64,000 nucleotides of DNA from Phycisphaerales bacterium (GTDB lineage Bacteria; Planctomycetota; Phycisphaerae; Phycisphaerales; SM1A02), in contig JAQWPT010000007.1 in NCBI GenBank assembly GCA_029245245.1, forward strand, positions 1-64,000, given 5' to 3'. The translations under genes were made by a program, and so were the position numbers. The notes under the pieces were generated by a model, which saw nothing but the letters and a program-made list of their open reading frames with translations, did no database searches and had not been told where the DNA came from. Positions 1-9,282 of this stretch are shown here, in pieces. Position 1 is the stretch's first letter. Every line of letters begins with the position of its first letter.

Positions 1-1876
1 CGCCTCCACCGTACCGCTGGGCACGGTCGGTGAACTGGTACTGGTCCAGGTGCCACCGGAGGAATCGGGGGGGGTGGGCGTCCGTGAAGGGGGTCGATTC
101 CAGCAGGGCCAGCACCGGGGCACGCTGCTGCCCGATCGCCCGGATCAGGTCAGGGAGGATCGTCCGGCCGGTCTTGACCTGGAACTCGATTTCAAACTCC
201 GTGTACAGGCCGTCGAACCACATCTGCCAATCCAGGCGAGGCATGTTCGGAACGCAGAATGCCGGTCGCCTGCCCAGTGGGCCAGGCTTGTAGAAGAACT
301 CGATCGGGTCCCAGTCCTGGCCGTTGCTGCTGGCTTCAAGTCGCAGTTCAGGCCGCGTCGTCGTCATCGAGCGGAACAGCCCGTACTGGTTGACGATCCG
401 GTACCCGCTGAAGGATTCCTGCCAGTTCGTGAGCAGCGGCTGGCGGGTCAACTGCGTCCAGGAGGCGGGGATGCTCAACGTCAGCAGGAAGACCACCACG
501 GCAGTGTTCAGCCAGCGACGTGGCATGGTCTCGATCCGGGCCAGGCCGGTCCGCAGGCTCCAGCGGGAAACCCGCGGCCACAGCACCATCAACTGGGCGT
601 CATCCAGCAGCAGGAGACAGAGCACGATCGACAGCAGGTTGAAGAACCCGTAGTTGCCCGTGACCATGATCAGGACCTGGAGGCCCGCCAGCAGAATGAA
701 GGCGATGGTCCGCAGGACACGGGGACCGAAGACGAGCAGCGGGGCGCCCAGCTCGATCATGAACATGATGAAGCAGGACGCCTTCTGGAACCACGTGGCG
801 GCACCATGCATGTACCAGGCCGCCCACGTTGGCAGTGGCTGGGTCCAGTAGTGGTACTCCAGGGCAGTGAGGTCCCACCAGGTCGAGTCGCCGCTCTGGA
901 GCTTTACGAAGCCGGAGAAGAACATGAATCGCACCAGCAGCCACAGCATCACCATCCGGATGGCGGTTGATGGCCGCCGCACTCCCGGGGCATTCAGTCG
1001 CCAGTGCAGCGGGGCCCAGAAGATGGCGACAAAGCCCACTTCAAGCAGCAGGGCGTCCCACTGGTACTGGAAGAAGATGTCGCCACCGGTGGTGATGGAC
1101 AGGTAGGCGATCCAGCACAACGCGAGCATGCCCATCGGCAGCAGGCCCGCGACGAGCGCAATGGAGGCGATGGCGCCACCGATCCAGAGGCCCTGGAGCA
1201 TCGCATCGGAGGAATCGAGCCACAGCAGGGTCGGCATGGCGTTGAAGGGGACCCCGTCGGTCGCCGACGCGATGGTGGAGAATCGTTCGGCCGCCGGGCG
1301 GATGCCCTCGCTGCCGACGAGCCCGTCCAGTTGCCAGCCCGCCGAGAGAAACGCCACCAGGTAGACGAGACCGAGGCAGCGGAGAAAGGCTCGGCGGGTC
1401 AGGTGGAAGGTCGAAGGTGCGGCGACACGTCCGTGCAGCAGTGCGCTCGTCGTCTCCGCTGCGGGTCGATGGCGTGCCGTGAATCGGTAGATGGCATCGG
1501 TGAGCACTCGAACCGGCGGCAACTGCTCATGGAGCCACAACGGCCAGGATCGGAGCCCGACGAGTTGCTGGAGCCGGAAGAAGGCAGCCGCCCCGCGCCG
1601 GCTGGTGCCATCGGGCTCGATCACGTACATGGCCTGGCGGAACTGATCCTCGCTGATGCCGGGAAACTGCGAAGCACCGGACTGGTACGAAGACCAGGCG
1701 ATGCCATCGTGCTTGATGTTCCAGTAGCGACGGACCCAGCGGCGGCAGAATCGGCAGTCGCCGTCGAAGACCACGACGGGGTTCACCGAGGGCAGCGGCG
1801 TTTCGGGAACGAGCGCTTCGCACCCGGATCCGCACCCGCCATCCTTGCCACAATCTGAGCACGATCCGCAACCCAT
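1..1876 (-). CDS. DCC-domain / lipase maturation factor fusion membrane protein (3' end outside window)
   Basis: The reading frame is open from an ATG at 1876 to the left edge, so the C terminus is missing. Residues 37-44 read FDGDCRFC, the DxxCxxC motif of the DCC (DUF393) thioredoxin-like family. After about residue 150 come several hydrophobic helices and a region like lipase maturation factor (LMF1), including 'TGNYGFFNLL' and the downstream soluble part ('FEIEFQVKTG'). LMF proteins are ER folding factors in animals; the bacterial role is unknown, and a membrane-bound thiol-redox or folding helper is inference. The first 19 residues contain five cysteines in a Gly/Cys-rich stretch, a possible metal-binding tail. 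It is the last gene seen in the minus-strand block from copA, 81 nt after the dockerin protein gene. Confidence 0.8.
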   Translation of the reverse strand, partial: MGCGSCSDCGKDGGCGSGCEALVPETPLPSVNPVVVFDGDCRFCRRWVRRYWNIKHDGIAWSSYQSGASQFPGISEDQFRQAMYVIEPDGTSRRGAAAFFRLQQLVGLRSWPLWLHEQLPPVRVLTDAIYRFTARHRPAAETTSALLHGRVAAPSTFHLTRRAFLRCLGLVYLVAFLSAGWQLDGLVGSEGIRPAAERFSTIASATDGVPFNAMPTLLWLDSSDAMLQGLWIGGAIASIALVAGLLPMGMLALCWIAYLSITTGGDIFFQYQWDALLLEVGFVAIFWAPLHWRLNAPGVRRPSTAIRMVMLWLLVRFMFFSGFVKLQSGDSTWWDLTALEYHYWTQPLPTWAAWYMHGAATWFQKASCFIMFMIELGAPLLVFGPRVLRTIAFILLAGLQVLIMVTGNYGFFNLLSIVLCLLLLDDAQLMVLWPRVSRWSLRTGLARIETMPRRWLNTAVVVFLLTLSIPASWTQLTRQPLLTNWQESFSGYRIVNQYGLFRSMTTTRPELRLEASSNGQDWDPIEFFYKPGPLGRRPAFCVPNMPRLDWQMWFDGLYTEFEIEFQVKTGRTILPDLIRAIGQQRAPVLALLESTPFTDAHPPRFLRWHLDQYQFTDRAQRYGGG

Positions 1877-1957
1877 GGTCGGGCATTCTAGGGGATCACG
1901 TCCGGCATGATGCCGACGAATGATCCCGAGGAAGGGTCACCCCGGTCCGCCGCGGCC

Positions 1958-4237
1958 TCATCCGCCGTTGCACGGTCCCCATGCTCCGATCACGATCAGC
2001 AGGTCCGCGACATCCACCGTGCCGCTGCCATCGACGTCGGCGGGGGAGCTGTTGGAGCCCCAGTCGCCGATGACGCTCAGCAGGTCGTTGACATTGACCT
2101 CCAGGTTGCCATCGATGTCACCTTCGCACAGGGGAGTCTTGTCGCACTCGATGCCCGAGATGAGCACGCCGTCCACGCCGGCTTCGATCACGCTGCCGTC
2201 ATTGAGGTCGCTGGCGGTGAAGCGGAGTCGGAACTGGTTGGTGTTGGAGATGCCCGGGATGTCCGAGACGATGAAGGAGGCTTCCACCCACCCACCGGAG
2301 GTGCCGGGGCCGGACGGACCGATGAGTTCGAGGTCGACCCAGGAGGCGCCACCGTTGTCGGAGGCTTCCACGAGGAAGATGTCGTTCTGGGGGTCCCCTC
2401 CGTTGCAGGTGTTTCCGTTGTTGTACCACCGCTGGTAGGACACGACGGATGAGGCGTCGGATGCATCCAGGATCGGGGAGGTCAGGATGGTGGAACCACC
2501 GTCGACATCGCTGTTGCAGCCATTGGCCGAACTGTTGTCGGTCAGCCAGCTCTGCCCGGAGCCGTCCGCATCGATCGATGGATCGCATCGGGCGCAGTTG
2601 ACCGGCACGCCGCGGTTCCATTGGCCGTCGGTCGCATCACCGCTGACGGACCAGCCGGTGTCGGTTTCCGAGTTGTCCTCGAAGTAGACGCTGGTTCCGC
2701 TGGCGATGAAGGTGTCGTAGGTCGTGGAGGGAGCGCCGGCGGGAATGGTCACCGTCTGTCCGCTCGTGGAGGATGCGGTGAGGTACCAGGAGGCGGTCTC
2801 CGTACATGGCAGGGACGGGAAGGCCGCCCGGTAGGTGTTGCCTGATTCGAGTTCCATGTCGGCGCTGCTGCTGGTCCCGCTGACCGAGTAGATGAGCTTC
2901 AGTGACGACTCGTCGATGCTGCCGCCGTTGACGCCGGCCACGTTGACACGGACCTCGGTACCGCCGGCGGGATCGATCAGTTCCGGTACGTCACCCACCA
3001 GTGACATGGAGATCTGGGAGCCCTGCCATACGAACAGACCGCGTTCGAGATCGCTGCCGATGATCGTGCCACTCTCGAAGAAGGGGTACACGTTCCAGAG
3101 TCCGTTGAACGAGGCACCGTCGTCGTCGGGCCAGGTGTCGAAGTAGGCGACCTGGGTCGGACTGGTCGGATTGGTGGCATCGAAGATGCGGAGGCCGCTG
3201 CGGTAGTTCGCCTCGTAGATCAGGTTGCCTTTGACGTAGAGGTTGTGGTCGATCGAGGTCGATCCCGAGGTGAAGGTGCTCACCTGGACGGGGTTGCTCA
3301 GGTTGCTCACGTCGATGACGCGGGTCGTGGTCAGGCCGCCGGTGTTCTGCTCGTCGAGTTCGTCGTTGAGGTAGAAGTACTGGCGATCCTCGCTGAGCCA
3401 TCCCTGGTGAGAATAGTTCGGATTCGAGTACTGGAGGCAGGCGAGTTGCTGGATGTTGGTCTTGTTGGTGACGTCGAGGATGCAGAGGCCGGTTTCGGAG
3501 AACCCGCCGTTGAAACCCCCGCAGCAGAAGGCGACCTGCATGCCCGCGTAGGGGCCCTCGGTGTAGGTGACGACCTGGGCGTCGTGTACGTAGCGACTGG
3601 GCCAGGAGCCGACGTAGGTGGGGTTCGTCTTGTCCGCGAGCGAATAGATGCGGAGTCCGTTGTCGCCGCCACCGGCGCGATACAGGAAGCCGCTGACGGT
3701 GTCGATCACCACGTTGTGGCTTGCGCTCGTTCCCTGGTCGTCGACCGTGTTCACGAGATCGACGTTGCCGAAATCGATGCTCGTCAGTCGGAAGACCTGG
3801 ATGCCGCTGCCGCCTTCGCTGACCGCGTAGGCGTAGCCGTCGTACACCTTGATGTCACGCCAGAGGCTGTTGGGTCCGGAGATGTTGGCGACGATCTGGG
3901 CGTTGCCGGGATCGGTAACCTCCACGAAGGCGGTGCCGTCACTGTGCCCGATGATCGCGTATTCGCGACCAGACTGCGGACTCGTGTATCCCCAGCAGTC
4001 GTTGCCGGTGGAGGGATTCCCGAACTCACTCAGCGGGAGCCAACTCATCAGGGTGAGATTGGAAGACGGGAACCCGCGCAGGTCCGCGGTCTTGTCCTGG
4101 GCCGTTCCATTGGCGCGATAGGCAGGGCCTTCGAAACGAGGAACGCGATCCTGTTCCTTGGGATCATCGATGTGGGCGAGGGCGATGGAAAGGCCGAGTC
4201 CACTGAGGGCGGCCAGAGCGACAAGCTGAGTCTTCAC
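1958..4237 (-). CDS. Choice-of-anchor-B (LVIVD-repeat) exoprotein with C-terminal dockerin-like tail
   Basis: A 759-aa exported protein. The GTG at 4237 is chosen because AGGAAG lies upstream and the product then begins with a clean signal peptide (KTQLVALAALSGLGLSIALA); the open frame continues 36 codons further upstream. The first half has repeated 'RIFDATNPTSPTQVA'-like units typical of LVIVD repeats in choice-of-anchor-B proteins, predicted beta-propeller. Around residues 510-690 a MAM/immune-inhibitor-like beta-sandwich region has paired cysteines. The last ~55 residues carry two 'D.DG...V.DLL.VIG.WG' calcium-loop repeats, the second ending in WGPC, a GC-type dockerin used as a C-terminal anchor or sorting tail in Phycisphaerae. 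It lies downstream of the MauG gene, which makes a shared envelope role plausible; substrate unknown. Confidence 0.82.
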   Translation of the reverse strand: MKTQLVALAALSGLGLSIALAHIDDPKEQDRVPRFEGPAYRANGTAQDKTADLRGFPSSNLTLMSWLPLSEFGNPSTGNDCWGYTSPQSGREYAIIGHSDGTAFVEVTDPGNAQIVANISGPNSLWRDIKVYDGYAYAVSEGGSGIQVFRLTSIDFGNVDLVNTVDDQGTSASHNVVIDTVSGFLYRAGGGDNGLRIYSLADKTNPTYVGSWPSRYVHDAQVVTYTEGPYAGMQVAFCCGGFNGGFSETGLCILDVTNKTNIQQLACLQYSNPNYSHQGWLSEDRQYFYLNDELDEQNTGGLTTTRVIDVSNLSNPVQVSTFTSGSTSIDHNLYVKGNLIYEANYRSGLRIFDATNPTSPTQVAYFDTWPDDDGASFNGLWNVYPFFESGTIIGSDLERGLFVWQGSQISMSLVGDVPELIDPAGGTEVRVNVAGVNGGSIDESSLKLIYSVSGTSSSADMELESGNTYRAAFPSLPCTETASWYLTASSTSGQTVTIPAGAPSTTYDTFIASGTSVYFEDNSETDTGWSVSGDATDGQWNRGVPVNCARCDPSIDADGSGQSWLTDNSSANGCNSDVDGGSTILTSPILDASDASSVVSYQRWYNNGNTCNGGDPQNDIFLVEASDNGGASWVDLELIGPSGPGTSGGWVEASFIVSDIPGISNTNQFRLRFTASDLNDGSVIEAGVDGVLISGIECDKTPLCEGDIDGNLEVNVNDLLSVIGDWGSNSSPADVDGSGTVDVADLLIVIGAWGPCNGG

Positions 4238-4389
4238 GGTGGTTCTTCCTGCTGGTGATCTAGGGTGCGGTTCTGTACTCAATTTCCGGGACGAAACCCG
4301 GCCCCCTGATCTGTTCAATCTACTGATTGATGGGGTGGGAGCCACCCGTCATCGGTGAATCAGCGTTGATTTCGGACCATGAACAGTGC

Positions 4390-5664
4390 TCATGGCCCCT
4401 CAATGGGCTCTGAGGGAGGTTTACCCGTTCTTGGATCAACGGGGCCCATCAGTGATTTCGGGGGCAGGGGGCTGGTAAGTGACCGCAGGAAGGCGGCCAG
4501 GTCGGCGAGTTGGGCATCCGTGAGCTCCAGCGGCTTCAGAACCATCTCCTGGTGGTGGTCCTGCAGCTGCATGTCTTCGAGGGTGTTGTAGAACGCAAGG
4601 ACATCCTCGAGGCGATCGAACTGGCCCTGGTGCATGTAGGGCGCAGTGCGTTCGATGTTCCGCAGCGTTGGTGTCTTGAAACTGCCCCAGTGTTCCTGGC
4701 CCTGGACGATGGATGCCGTGCGCCGGGCGCGGGCGCCATCGGGATCATCGCTGTAGGGGCCGTGGGCGGAGAACGGACTCCGCTGCACGTGTGCGAGTCC
4801 ATCGAACCGACCCGGGTCACGTGGTGCACCACCGTGGCCGGTGGGAATGCCGATGTTGTGGAATTCGAAATCCGAGAACAGGGGGCCGGAATGGCACTGG
4901 CGGCACCCGGCTTCGTCGACGAACAATTGGAGGCCACGCTGCTCGGATGCAGTCAATGCCGCCAACTTGGTTTCATCGTCCTGGCGAAGTCCCTCGACGA
5001 ACACGTCAAAGGGAGACTCCACGCTGCGCAACCGGCTTTCGTACGCGGCCACGGATTTGGAACAGTTGGCGAAGGCGCGGTTGACCTGGTCCCGGTCGGT
5101 TTCGGCCATGGCGGCCCATGCCGGCGAATCCGATCGGGCATCGCGAGGGAATCGCTGCTCATCATCCATCGGGGGGAGCGGCCCGAAGAGCGACTCGTAG
5201 GCCTCGCGGTACGCTGCATCGCTGTGGATGCGCCGGACGTACTCGATGCGGCTTGCATCGAACTCCCCGGGGTGTTCAATGGGGTGCATCGCCTGCGACC
5301 AGAGGGTGTCGGCCCGACCGTCCCAGAAGAACCAGCGTTGGTGGGCGACGTTCAGCAGTGAAGGGGAGTGGCGTGTGCCGGTTTCCAGGCCCGTGGCCAG
5401 TGGCTGGGCGTCGGTCCAGGCGATCATCGGTCCGTGGCAGGTTGCACAGGAAACCTGGCCGTTTCGGGAGAAGCCGGCATCGAAGAACAGGGCCTGCCCG
5501 AGGTGGGCGGCCGCGGGATCGCGATCCCAGTCGTTGGTGGGATCGTCCGGGACGGCGGGGACGGGAGAGTGCTGCAGGATGCGACGCTGCTGGCGGGGCG
5601 TGAACACCACCGCCGGCTCGTCGGCGAACCCGAGAACGGCCGACATGCAGCACAGTGCAAGCAT
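4390..5664 (-). CDS. Di-heme cytochrome c peroxidase, MauG/CcpA family
   Basis: A 424-aa secreted protein with two c-type heme sites, CATCH at 73-77 and CRQCH at 254-258, the arrangement of bacterial di-heme peroxidases and MauG enzymes. Motifs such as 'WDGRADTLWSQA' and 'FKTPTLRNI' followed by 'PYMHQGQF' are standard for the family. A hydrophobic N terminus (MLALCCMSAVLGFADE) is a signal peptide, so it should act in the periplasm and reduce peroxide or oxidise a partner protein. Its ATG overlaps the stop of the YtkA-like lipoprotein gene by one base (TGATG), indicating translational coupling. Confidence 0.93.
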   Translation of the reverse strand: MLALCCMSAVLGFADEPAVVFTPRQQRRILQHSPVPAVPDDPTNDWDRDPAAAHLGQALFFDAGFSRNGQVSCATCHGPMIAWTDAQPLATGLETGTRHSPSLLNVAHQRWFFWDGRADTLWSQAMHPIEHPGEFDASRIEYVRRIHSDAAYREAYESLFGPLPPMDDEQRFPRDARSDSPAWAAMAETDRDQVNRAFANCSKSVAAYESRLRSVESPFDVFVEGLRQDDETKLAALTASEQRGLQLFVDEAGCRQCHSGPLFSDFEFHNIGIPTGHGGAPRDPGRFDGLAHVQRSPFSAHGPYSDDPDGARARRTASIVQGQEHWGSFKTPTLRNIERTAPYMHQGQFDRLEDVLAFYNTLEDMQLQDHHQEMVLKPLELTDAQLADLAAFLRSLTSPLPPKSLMGPVDPRTGKPPSEPIEGP

Positions 5665-6059
5665 CAGTCGACCTCGATGGATTCCTGGGCCCGGTGCACC
5701 ACGCCATCCTGCTTGATGTCGAAGTACAACTCCCAGTCACCTGGCATGTGGAACAGCATGTCCTGGACATGCCACCGACCGGTGCCGGTGCGCTCGATGT
5801 GGGGAATGTGGTTCATGCCGTGGTTGTGATGTGGCATCGCGGCATCAACCACGAGGTCACCACTGGCGAGCAGCGTGCCATCGCGGCGCACCTCGACATC
5901 CATGGTGAAGAATTCGTTGACGGGAATCGGTGCGGGGTCCGAACTCCATGACACCTCGTAGGCGCGGTCGTTGCTCTGCAACTGGTGGTCGAGGGTGCTG
6001 GAGCACCCGCCCAGTACAAGGGCGAGGGAAATGGCGATGGCCGGGAGATGCATGTTCAT
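5664..6059 (-). CDS. YtkA-like domain lipoprotein
   Basis: A 131-aa lipoprotein. ATG at 6059 gives a type-II signal peptide with lipobox LGGC (Cys19); another ATG at 6080 would overlap the upstream NHL gene by 11 nt. The mature part is a small beta-sandwich resembling YtkA-like domains, with 'MPHHNHGMNH', a His/Met cluster that could bind copper, and 'GDWELYFDI', the typical end strand. Copper handling is inference from that cluster, the copA gene upstream and the heme peroxidase next to it. Its stop overlaps the start of the MauG gene. Confidence 0.8.
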   Translation of the reverse strand: MNMHLPAIAISLALVLGGCSSTLDHQLQSNDRAYEVSWSSDPAPIPVNEFFTMDVEVRRDGTLLASGDLVVDAAMPHHNHGMNHIPHIERTGTGRWHVQDMLFHMPGDWELYFDIKQDGVVHRAQESIEVD

Positions 6060-6069
6060 GGTGTTCTGC

Positions 6070-7926
6070 TCACGGATCATCGGAGTCGAGCGGTGGGCGG
6101 TTTGAAGGAGTGTAGGCTCGACCGGCTCCGAAGGTCATCAGCCAGGTTCCATCGAGGTCGAACATCTGGCAGCGATGGTTTCCGTGATCCAGCACGATGA
6201 CGCGGTCCTGGTCGTCCACCACGATGCCTGCTGGTTTCCAGAACTGCTCGTGCAGGATTCCCTTGGTGCCCCAGGAGGCGAGGTGCGTACCATCGCTGCC
6301 GAGTCGATGCACGGCGTGGGTGCCCGCATCGGTGAGCAGGATGTCGCCGCTGCCGGCCACGGCCAGGCCGGTGGGCTGGACGAGGCCACCGGGGATCCCC
6401 TCAAGACGGATTGTCGCGACGGAGGAACCGTTTGTGTCCAGTTGATGCAGGGTTGATGGGTCCCGGTCCAGGACCAGCAGATGCCCCGTGGTCGGGTCGA
6501 TCGTGATGGCAGTCGGGTGCCCCAGGAGATCCGTTCCCCAGCGATCCACCGGCTCCATGTTCGCATTCAGCACGTGGATGACACCGTCGGTTCCGTCGAG
6601 CAGGAACCAGTTTCCGGATACGGACCGTTCCGCATCAACGATGCGGTGCATCGGAATCGAGGCGTCCAGGGTCCGGGAGGTCTGGAGTTTGGCCATGGAC
6701 GGGTCGAAGCGGGGTTGATCGGGGTCGGGCAGATCGAGTTCGTAGGCGTGCACCTGGGCCGTGCCGCGATCGAAGAGGTGCAGTTGATTCGCTTCGTGAT
6801 CCCAGTGCAGGTCCGCGAGGTGGCCGAAGCCTCCGGGGCCGTCCCCTCGGGAGAAGATGCTCGTCAGTCGAATCGGGGTGCTTCGCTGGTGGTCAAACAC
6901 CAGGGCTGCTCGCGCCTCGGGCTCCCAGACCATCATGATGCGGTCATCAAGGACGACGGTGGGGCCGAAATGCGACTGGATGCCCGAGCGTGCGGGCTGT
7001 GTCGGTCGTTCATCGACGTAGTCGGGATCGTGCGGTCCAAAGAGCTGTACCCGGTCTTCGAAGGATTCGACCACGGCCAGGGTTCTTCCGTCCGGGGAGA
7101 TGGCCAGGGCATCGGGGTAGTGCACGCGGCCCTGGCCTTCGCGTGGTTTGACTGCGTGCATGCCCCATGCGTGCAGGAGCGTGCCGTCCATTGCGAACTC
7201 CTGCACCCGGTGGTTCAGCCGGTCGGTCACGAGGATGCGGTCTTCAAGGCAGAGGACGTCCGAAGGTTCCTGGAGCAGGCCTGGGAAACTGCCCCAACTG
7301 CCCCATGCCGTGATCGGTTCACCCTCGAGGGACAGGACCTGGATGCGGTGGTTGTCGGCATCGGCGACCACGATCCGGTTCGAGGCATCGATGTCGATGG
7401 CCAGTGGTCTTCGGAACTGGCCGGGCCCGGTTCCACGGGTCCCGATGGTGCGCACCGGTGAACCGTCGGTGTCGAGCACCACGATGCGGTCATTGCCCGT
7501 ATCCGCCACGTAGAGCCGGTCTTCGTGCACCGCGACATCGGCTGGGGCCCGGAACTGGTCCAGCCCGTCGCCGTGCGATCCGATCGTACTCAGGGTCGAG
7601 CCGTCAGAGGCGATGTGCATGACTTGATGGCGACCCGAATCCACGAGGTAGCAGGTCTCGTCGGGGCCCGCGTCAAGGCCGGCGGGCTCAAGGCAGTCGA
7701 TCTTGATGGGAGTCGAGCAACTTGGCCAGTCGAAGATGCGGATGCCCACCGGGGCGGACTCGACGATCACGAACCGATCATCGGACAGCCACTGGACGGC
7801 GACGGGGGCATGCAGGTTTCCATAGTCCCATTCGTAGCGGTCCAGCAGGGCAGGAGCCTGCGCCGCCGCGATGGTGGCGAGCATCGACATGGTCAGAAGC
7901 ATGGGCAGCAGGTGCGGGCGGGGCAT
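6070..7926 (-). CDS. NHL-repeat beta-propeller exported protein
   Basis: A 618-aa product from ATG 7926, preceded by GAGGA; the frame extends 23 codons further upstream without a signal sequence. Residues 1-23 form a signal peptide (PRPHLLPMLLTMSMLATIAA). The body is built of NHL repeats of the 'GPGQFRRPLAIDIDASNRIV' type, with typical 'VADADNHRIQV' and 'VLDHGNHRCQMF' strands, probably two propellers. NHL proteins usually act as scaffolds or lyases; no catalytic residues were recognised. It sits between DUF1501 and the YtkA/MauG pair, in the same orientation with gaps under 40 nt. Confidence 0.85.
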   Translation of the reverse strand: MPRPHLLPMLLTMSMLATIAAAQAPALLDRYEWDYGNLHAPVAVQWLSDDRFVIVESAPVGIRIFDWPSCSTPIKIDCLEPAGLDAGPDETCYLVDSGRHQVMHIASDGSTLSTIGSHGDGLDQFRAPADVAVHEDRLYVADTGNDRIVVLDTDGSPVRTIGTRGTGPGQFRRPLAIDIDASNRIVVADADNHRIQVLSLEGEPITAWGSWGSFPGLLQEPSDVLCLEDRILVTDRLNHRVQEFAMDGTLLHAWGMHAVKPREGQGRVHYPDALAISPDGRTLAVVESFEDRVQLFGPHDPDYVDERPTQPARSGIQSHFGPTVVLDDRIMMVWEPEARAALVFDHQRSTPIRLTSIFSRGDGPGGFGHLADLHWDHEANQLHLFDRGTAQVHAYELDLPDPDQPRFDPSMAKLQTSRTLDASIPMHRIVDAERSVSGNWFLLDGTDGVIHVLNANMEPVDRWGTDLLGHPTAITIDPTTGHLLVLDRDPSTLHQLDTNGSSVATIRLEGIPGGLVQPTGLAVAGSGDILLTDAGTHAVHRLGSDGTHLASWGTKGILHEQFWKPAGIVVDDQDRVIVLDHGNHRCQMFDLDGTWLMTFGAGRAYTPSNRPPLDSDDP

Positions 7927-7961
7927 GGTCGTATCCTCGGGGTCCGAGGATTGTAGGGAGT

Positions 7962-9260
7962 TCAGCCTTCCCGCAGCAGCGATTCGGTCTTCCACTTGCC
8001 GCCGAGGATCGTGTTGGAGTTCGTGCCCATCCAGTCCTCGAGTACGGACGCATAGATGGTGCGGAAGTCGGCGTTGTGGATGAGGTCCCCTTCGTCCAGT
8101 CGAGTGAGCGATGGGTGGGTGCCCATCAGGCCCGGACGCACCATGTCGCCGACGAAGTACATCGGTGCCGCAGTGCCGTGGTCGGTTCCACTCGATCCAT
8201 TCTGGGCCACGCGGCGGCCGAACTCGGAGAAGACCATCGTCATCACCCGGCCGTTGTTGCCCTGTGCCTGCAGGTCACGGTAGAACGCGTTGAGGGCGTT
8301 GCCGACCTGTTCCAGGAGGCGGGCATGCTGTCCGGCCTGGTTGGCGTGGGTGTCGAATCCGCCGAGGGTCACGTAGTAGACCCGGGTCGGGAGTTCAGCC
8401 CGGATCATCGCGCCGACCATCCGGAGCTGACCCGCGAGATTCGAGTTGGGATAGGTCACCAGCGGAGACCGGGCCACGGCCTTTCGGACCTTGTCGGAAG
8501 AAACCCTCGCGTCGAGGGTGGTGCGCTTGAGGAACGCGTTCTGAGAGCGGTCCTCTTCGACCGGACCGACGTGGTTGGTCCGGGCGATCTGCTCGTAGGG
8601 ATCTTCGAGTTTCGGGTCCATGTCCGTGCCCATCCAGCGGAAGAGCTCGGCCCGTTCGAAACTCACCGGTAGTTGCGATTCACCCTGCATTGCCAGCGGC
8701 GCCTGGCGGCCGATGGCGACGCCGGCTTCGGGATTCGGTGTTCCGCTGCAGGTGTTGTCGAAGTAGCGGCCGATCCACCCGTTGTTCTTTCCGTCGGGGT
8801 CCGCGGTATGCCAGATGTCCATGGAGGAGAAGTGGGATCGATTCGGGTTCGGGTAGCCGACGCCCTGGACGATGCCGGCCACGCCCTCGTCCATGAGTTC
8901 CTTGAACCCGCCCATGGCCGGATTCAGGCCGATGCCGTCACTGCCGTCGATGGCCAGTGCTCCGTTGTCGCGGCCGGGGGCCTGGATCGCAAGTTGCGGG
9001 CGAAGTCGGTAGTAGTCGTCGCTGCCGTAGGGGACGACGGTGTTCAGCCCATCGTTGCCGCCGCCGAGTTGGACGACCACGAGTACGCGATCTTCCGGCA
9101 CACCGGCCTGCGAGGAGACCAGGGATCCAAGGGGAAGCATGACGCCACGAGCCGACCGTTCGATGAACAGCGGGGTGGTGGCGGCCAGCGAAGCAAGCGT
9201 TACGCCCTGCTGGAGAAAGAGTCGTCGACTCCAAGGATGTTCATTGTGTTCGGTCATCAT
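7962..9260 (-). CDS. DUF1501 family protein, Tat-exported
   Basis: A 432-aa member of DUF1501, related to the sulfatase/alkaline phosphatase fold and greatly expanded in Planctomycetes. The twin-arginine signal SRRLFLQQG is at residues 11-19. Recognisable segments are 'VVVQLGGGNDGLNTVVPYG' near the mature N terminus, 'FSSMDIWHTA', 'TLGGFDTHANQAGQH' and 'VFSEFGRRVAQNGSSGTDHG'; the Asp/His residues are candidate metal ligands. It lies 22 nt after the DUF1800 gene. The two families almost always occur as a pair, and their function is unknown. Confidence 0.95.
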   Translation of the reverse strand: MMTEHNEHPWSRRLFLQQGVTLASLAATTPLFIERSARGVMLPLGSLVSSQAGVPEDRVLVVVQLGGGNDGLNTVVPYGSDDYYRLRPQLAIQAPGRDNGALAIDGSDGIGLNPAMGGFKELMDEGVAGIVQGVGYPNPNRSHFSSMDIWHTADPDGKNNGWIGRYFDNTCSGTPNPEAGVAIGRQAPLAMQGESQLPVSFERAELFRWMGTDMDPKLEDPYEQIARTNHVGPVEEDRSQNAFLKRTTLDARVSSDKVRKAVARSPLVTYPNSNLAGQLRMVGAMIRAELPTRVYYVTLGGFDTHANQAGQHARLLEQVGNALNAFYRDLQAQGNNGRVMTMVFSEFGRRVAQNGSSGTDHGTAAPMYFVGDMVRPGLMGTHPSLTRLDEGDLIHNADFRTIYASVLEDWMGTNSNTILGGKWKTESLLREG

Positions 9261-9282
9261 GCGGTCCTTGCCGAAAGGCGTC

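Noticed and set aside
50-970. A 306-codon plus-strand open frame near the left edge.
   Set aside because: Lies opposite the DCC-LMF frame, which has clear motifs and runs to the window edge; the plus frame is Gln/His/Arg-rich without domains.
4333-4347. GGGTGG/CCACCC hairpin downstream of the MauG gene.
   Set aside because: Short stem with no T-run on the relevant strand; not convincing as a terminator.
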